Positions 62,001 through 64,000 of a stretch of DNA of 64,000 nt are shown here, piece after piece. Each line of letters opens with the position of its first letter. The stretch's first letter is position 1. The stretch is from Juglans regia (lineage: Eukaryota; Streptophyta; Magnoliopsida; Fagales; Juglandaceae): assembly GCF_001411555.2 (NCBI RefSeq), contig NC_049901.1, forward strand, positions 33,614,838 through 33,678,837. Reading direction: 5' to 3'. Both the position numbers and the translations under genes were made by a program. Under the pieces are notes generated by a model. That model was not told the DNA's origin and did not search any database. It was given only the letters and a program-made list of their open reading frames with translations.

Positions 62001-63605
62001 AATTGGAAAAAAAAAAAGGGGAAGAAAACGTCTATACAACACTCACACACTGCGGCATGTACTTGAATCAAACCCAGGAGGCAGATTTCCACTCAAGATA
62101 GGCTCTATCTGCAAAATAAAAATGTAAAAAAGCAGGAAACCAAAAAAGAAGAAGAAACCCTAAAGAAAAATATCTCCACTCCTCTCAGGAATCTTCATGA
62201 ATATATGAAAAATATATTAAGAACTAAAGAATGAAACACGCAAACAACTGATGAAAAAACATGTAAAACTCTAGCTTGAAATGCGCATCAAAACCAAAAA
62301 AATAGTTAAAAAAACAATAAATACCCTTTGCATCCTCAAAACTGTCATCCCTTTAGCAGTGTGGTACACAAACTACCATTTAGACATATTGTACCCTCAA
62401 ATCACCACTACTTTTTTTTAATCTTTCCCTCTTTGTTACGTAAACACCACTCATGCAACCTTCCTACTTGCTTAAGTAAACACATAAAATCACTAACGTT
62501 AAAGGGCAAAAAAGGTTAGCACTAAACGAAGGATACAGGTGAATTCTTAACGTTCTTCAGTCTTCTTTGAATCTTTGGGCTCATGATACGCACCAGCATA
62601 GAACTACATTGTTATGTGCCTGACTTGAAACGGGTCGTTTGGTGAAGCAGTTCTTCTCAATCTCAACCAATAAGCAAATCAGCGTTTCATTAAGAAGCAA
62701 GGGTACAAAGGGGAATCGGGTGTGTTGGTATCACGGGACGCTGCTGTTTAGGAGAAATTCTAGAAGTAGCAATCTGTTTGGCAAGATTCCAGAAAATATG
62801 TAGTGATTTCCATTTTTTTTACTTTTTTTCGGTTAGAAGTGTGGGAGCAGGAAGAGAGAGATTATCGTCTATCTTGTAAAACCCTGAAAACCCTTTTGGA
62901 GGTTGGATTGCCTCGAATCAATCCCAAGCTTGACAGTGAATGAGTCTTTTTCGATTATTTTCCAGCTCTTGTTAAATATCCTTTGAATTGTTAACATTTT
63001 TTTTTTTTGATAATTAATTTTTACCATTTTCCGAGAGGCTGCTTACATACATCTAGCGATAAATAAACAAAAAACGGCGGACAGCAACATAGAACAAGAG
63101 TCTTAAAAGTATGCAGTCCCTTTATTAAACTGCAATTAATATATGAAATTCTCAGCCTGTGCACGCCCGGATTAGTCGGAACTTTGTTCATACTCGGTCC
63201 CAACAAAAAAAAATATATGAAGTTTTCCTGATTAAGGGGAAAAAACAAAGCTTCTTTGGCTTTCCACGTCTGAGGGAAAACGTGTCATGTATTATCAAAT
63301 CCCTCCGGATAGGGAGAAAAAATTTTGTAAAAAAGAAAAAAAAAACCTAAACAGTAATTAATCTTTCCTGCAAAAAGAAAAAAGCAAACGAAATTTGATG
63401 AACGAATGATGCCACCTAAACTCAAATAATACTATATCCCAATCTCCTATGTGTCAATTAAAATGAAATTTATCAAAACTAAGAAACCCCAATTGGGAGC
63501 AAAGGAGATAAACGGAACCTGAGGGGCTGTGGCCGCCAAGAGTGCAGGGTGGTGGTACAGTGACTGCTGCATCATCGCCTGCTGTTTGAGCCTCTGCGGT
63601 TGCAT
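50082..63605 (-). CDS. UBP1: Oligouridylate-binding protein 1 (UBP1/TIA-1-like, three RRMs)
   Basis: Twelve exons: 63605-63519, 62108-62047, 61707-61605, 61373-61297, 61225-61164, 61055-60968, 59889-59814, 59709-59679, 58946-58827, 58659-58574, 51237-51064, 50366-50082. All phases join to 1251 nt, 416 residues plus TGA. RRM1 (~51-125) has VYVGNI and [11 protein letters not shown]2 (~135-210) has IFVGDL and [11 protein letters not shown]3 (~255-325) has VYVGNL and KGFGFVRF. The start [20 protein letters not shown] and tail [16 protein letters not shown]...AAQQLMYYQ fit plant UBP1, a nuclear-cytoplasmic U-rich-RNA binder that aids splicing of weak introns, stabilises mRNA and forms stress granules. 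Length equals the family norm. Intron 10 (7336 bp) starts with GC instead of GT and is full of repeats. No coding damage seen. Confidence 0.95.
51238..53351. other. UBP1 intron 10, proximal (3') part: repeats, no exon
   Basis: Contains a small GATGAGATGAG-family MITE (about 52161-52370: GGTTTGGATACAAATAG ... ACAATCCAAACCTTCC), a minute retroposon (52105-52147), AT-rich DNA with repeated TAGT(A/G)TCTAATTA words (52380-52860), a GGAGTCGGAGTTGGA-type degenerate repeat (52880-53020) and an (AAT)n tract (about 53036-53066). The frame at 51399-51656 is not conserved coding sequence. Confidence 0.6.
52105..52147 (+). mobile_element. 15-nt retroposon-like insertion with 14-bp TSD
   Basis: The perfect direct repeat TTTCAATTTTTCCA (52105-52118, 52134-52147) flanks CTTATCAAAAAACAT. 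The insert's TTATCAAAAA end recurs at 57596 and 58092. Confidence 0.6.
53352..53582 (-). mobile_element. tRNA-derived SINE (Au-like)
   Basis: The minus strand carries a box A-like TGGCCCAAGTGG (53568-53557) and a box B-like GGTTCAATACT (53514-53504), followed by a body with GGTGCAAACAAT and a GGGTGCGGTGCATGAGACCGGG-like part. This is the layout of plant tRNA-related SINEs transcribed by RNA polymerase III. Box B is degraded. Confidence 0.7.
53865..54048 (+). mobile_element. tRNA-derived SINE, plus orientation
   Basis: Box B-like GGTTTGAATCC (53907-53917) is preceded by a weak box A area (GGTAAGGGCTTTGGTCTT). It is followed by CTTGGTGCAAACAATTTCT and a tail GGGGTTAGTCAAGACTTTG...AGACACC, then an A-rich end. 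The tail matches the SINEs at 57214 and 63158. Confidence 0.65.
54574..54877. repeat. Inverted repeat (~110-bp arms) in UBP1 intron 10
   Basis: 54574-54683 (GTATAGGAAGGTGGTGAATAG...CAATTGTAACCTTGACTA...TTTTGGAG) is the inverted copy of 54764-54877. A third, direct and more diverged copy lies at about 54305-54420. The loop is about 80 bp. Confidence 0.7.
55591..56111. mobile_element. MULE-like MITE with perfect 10-bp TSD
   Basis: CTCAAACCCA occurs on both sides (55581-55590 and 56112-56121). The left end AAGTCTTGAATACCGTTTC and the complement of the right end (AAGGTTTTGAATACAGTGCC) are similar, and GTACCGGTACCG-like words lie near both ends. A 9-10 bp duplication is typical of Mutator-like elements. 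Confidence 0.8.
57214..57419 (-). mobile_element. tRNA-derived SINE with good A and B boxes
   Basis: The minus strand has box A TAGCTCAAGTGG (57411-57400) and box B GGTTCAAATCC (57365-57355), both matching the pol III consensus. A body with TTGAGTGCAACAAATCTC and a tail GGGATTAGTCGGGACGTTGTTCTCAGACATCC follow. It sits inside copy D. Confidence 0.8.
57580..57627 (+). mobile_element. 16-nt retroposon-like insertion with 16-bp TSD
   Basis: The perfect direct repeat AAAAATTATGATTTCA (57580-57595, 57612-57627) flanks ACTTATCAAAAAAAAA. Confidence 0.6.
58077..58122 (-). mobile_element. 16-nt retroposon-like insertion with 15-bp TSD
   Basis: The perfect direct repeat TATGATGTATTTCTT (58077-58091, 58108-58122) flanks a 16-nt insert whose complement is TTTAATTATCAAAAAA. 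It lies directly before the hairpin of copy D. Confidence 0.6.
58572..58573 (-). promoter_or_regulatory. Non-canonical GC 5' splice site of intron 10
   Basis: Exon 10 ends CCAGAG and the intron opens GCAAGG on the minus strand. The exon 10-11 protein join ([15 protein letters not shown]) is exactly the conserved RRM3 sequence, so the GC donor is the true one. GC-AG introns are a known minority class with strong flanking consensus, as seen here. Confidence 0.85.
60306..60494. mobile_element. MITE in UBP1 intron 6
   Basis: Nearly complete inverted repeat: AAGAGTTTTGCTACTTATCATCC on the left against the complement of ATGATGAGTAGAATTTCTCTT on the right, with ACTA on both flanks (60302-60305, 60495-60498). 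It lies in the intron between exons 6 and 7. Confidence 0.75.
63158..63200 (+). mobile_element. SINE tail fragment in UBP1 intron 1
   Basis: CACGCCCGGATTAGTCGGAA followed by CTTTGTTC matches the tail of the SINEs at 53.9 and 57.2 kb. The head is missing. Confidence 0.5.
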
Positions 63606-63640
63606 CTTTCACAGGTGGTTGGGATTATTGAAGGTTAATT

Positions 63641-63649
63641 CTAGGGTTT
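63641..63649 (-). promoter_or_regulatory. Telo-box-like AAACCCTAG in the UBP1 leader
   Basis: The minus strand reads AAACCCTAG about 36 bases upstream of the start codon, within a pyrimidine-rich leader. Telo-boxes occur in the leaders of many plant translation and RNA-related genes. The functional role here is inferred only. Confidence 0.4.
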
Positions 63650-64000
63650 GGGTTTCGATCGAACAAAAAACGGAAACAAATTAAAAAGGAAAAAAAAAAA
63701 CGGAAGAAGGAGAGAAAGAAAAACGAAAAAAGAAAAACCCCCGAAAGAGAGGGCGAGAACGAAACAACGACGAAGATAATAGGGGGGAAGAGACTCCGAT
63801 AGAGTTTTGAGTAAAAAGGGGAGCCACGGAGTCACGGACACGGGTTGGGTTTCACTGTTTTTCAGCAATAAATATTAAATACTGTTTTACATTTTAAATT
63901 TTGATCATATTTTAAATCATTTTTATTAGTATTAATTAAATAAGAAATATTTAAAATATGATTAAAAAAATAGCATTAATATTTCATAATCAAAAAATAA
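63650..64000 (-). promoter_or_regulatory. Probable 5' leader and promoter of the UBP1-like gene
   Basis: 63650-63850 is a CT/T-rich leader on the minus strand (CTCTTTCGGGGG, TCTTCGTCGTTG). Beyond 63860 the DNA becomes AT-rich, with an ATTTAATATTTATTG stretch that could serve as TATA region. The transcription start is not fixed. Confidence 0.4.

Overview
This is a repeat-laden stretch of plant nuclear DNA. The evidence is introns with consensus plant splice sites, plant-type LTR and LINE retrotransposons, CACTA, hAT, PIF/Harbinger and MULE-like DNA elements, tRNA-derived SINEs and a nuclear insertion of plastid DNA. The host is a eudicot. The MITE families look like ones I associate with Fagales (Juglandaceae), but that is a weak inference and no species call is made. 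Only two intact cellular genes are supported.

Layout: 1-6.2 kb is a decayed hAT transposase split by a ~3.8 kb non-coding element (copy A). 6.56-11.02 kb is a CACTA element with short TSDs, an ORF closed by only two in-frame stops and an 82-bp tandem array. 11-18.5 kb holds a nested MITE pair, LTR remnants and a minus-strand Ty1/copia relic carrying two MITEs. 18.5-22.9 kb has two copies (E and B) of the same non-coding LTR-like family, abutting in opposite orientation. 23.2-32.1 kb has MITEs, a gypsy protease scrap, an LTR with primer-binding site, and a plus-strand copia relic cut by another copy (C) with a diverged 5-bp duplication. 32.2-32.6 kb is a GC-rich foldback. 33-40.6 kb is AT-rich, MITE-dense DNA with a PIF/Harbinger relic.

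Genes: a two-exon FCS-like zinc finger (FLZ) gene lies at 40.99-41.88 kb (+). A 12-exon gene for an oligouridylate-binding protein of the UBP1/TIA-1 type fills 50.08-63.6 kb (-); all exon phases join to a 416-residue protein with three RRMs. Its intron 10 (7.3 kb) starts with GC rather than GT. It contains three SINEs, an inverted repeat, and a non-coding element (copy D) that itself hosts a MULE-like MITE and a SINE. Between the two genes lies a 6.2 kb L1-type LINE with an 11-bp TSD. Inside it is a chimeric plastid insert that joins petA to psbA at a 3-bp shared sequence.

The most unusual signal is the non-coding family (copies A-E). Four copies share a short hairpin whose stem sequence changes while pairing is kept, lying ahead of a possible 3' splice site. 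Three of them (A, B, C) also have a GTAAGT-type donor upstream, and D has the same site with GT changed to AT. A second unusual signal is a set of minute (15-16 nt) retroposon-like insertions that share the 3' end TTATCAAAAA and are flanked by perfect 14-16 bp duplications.
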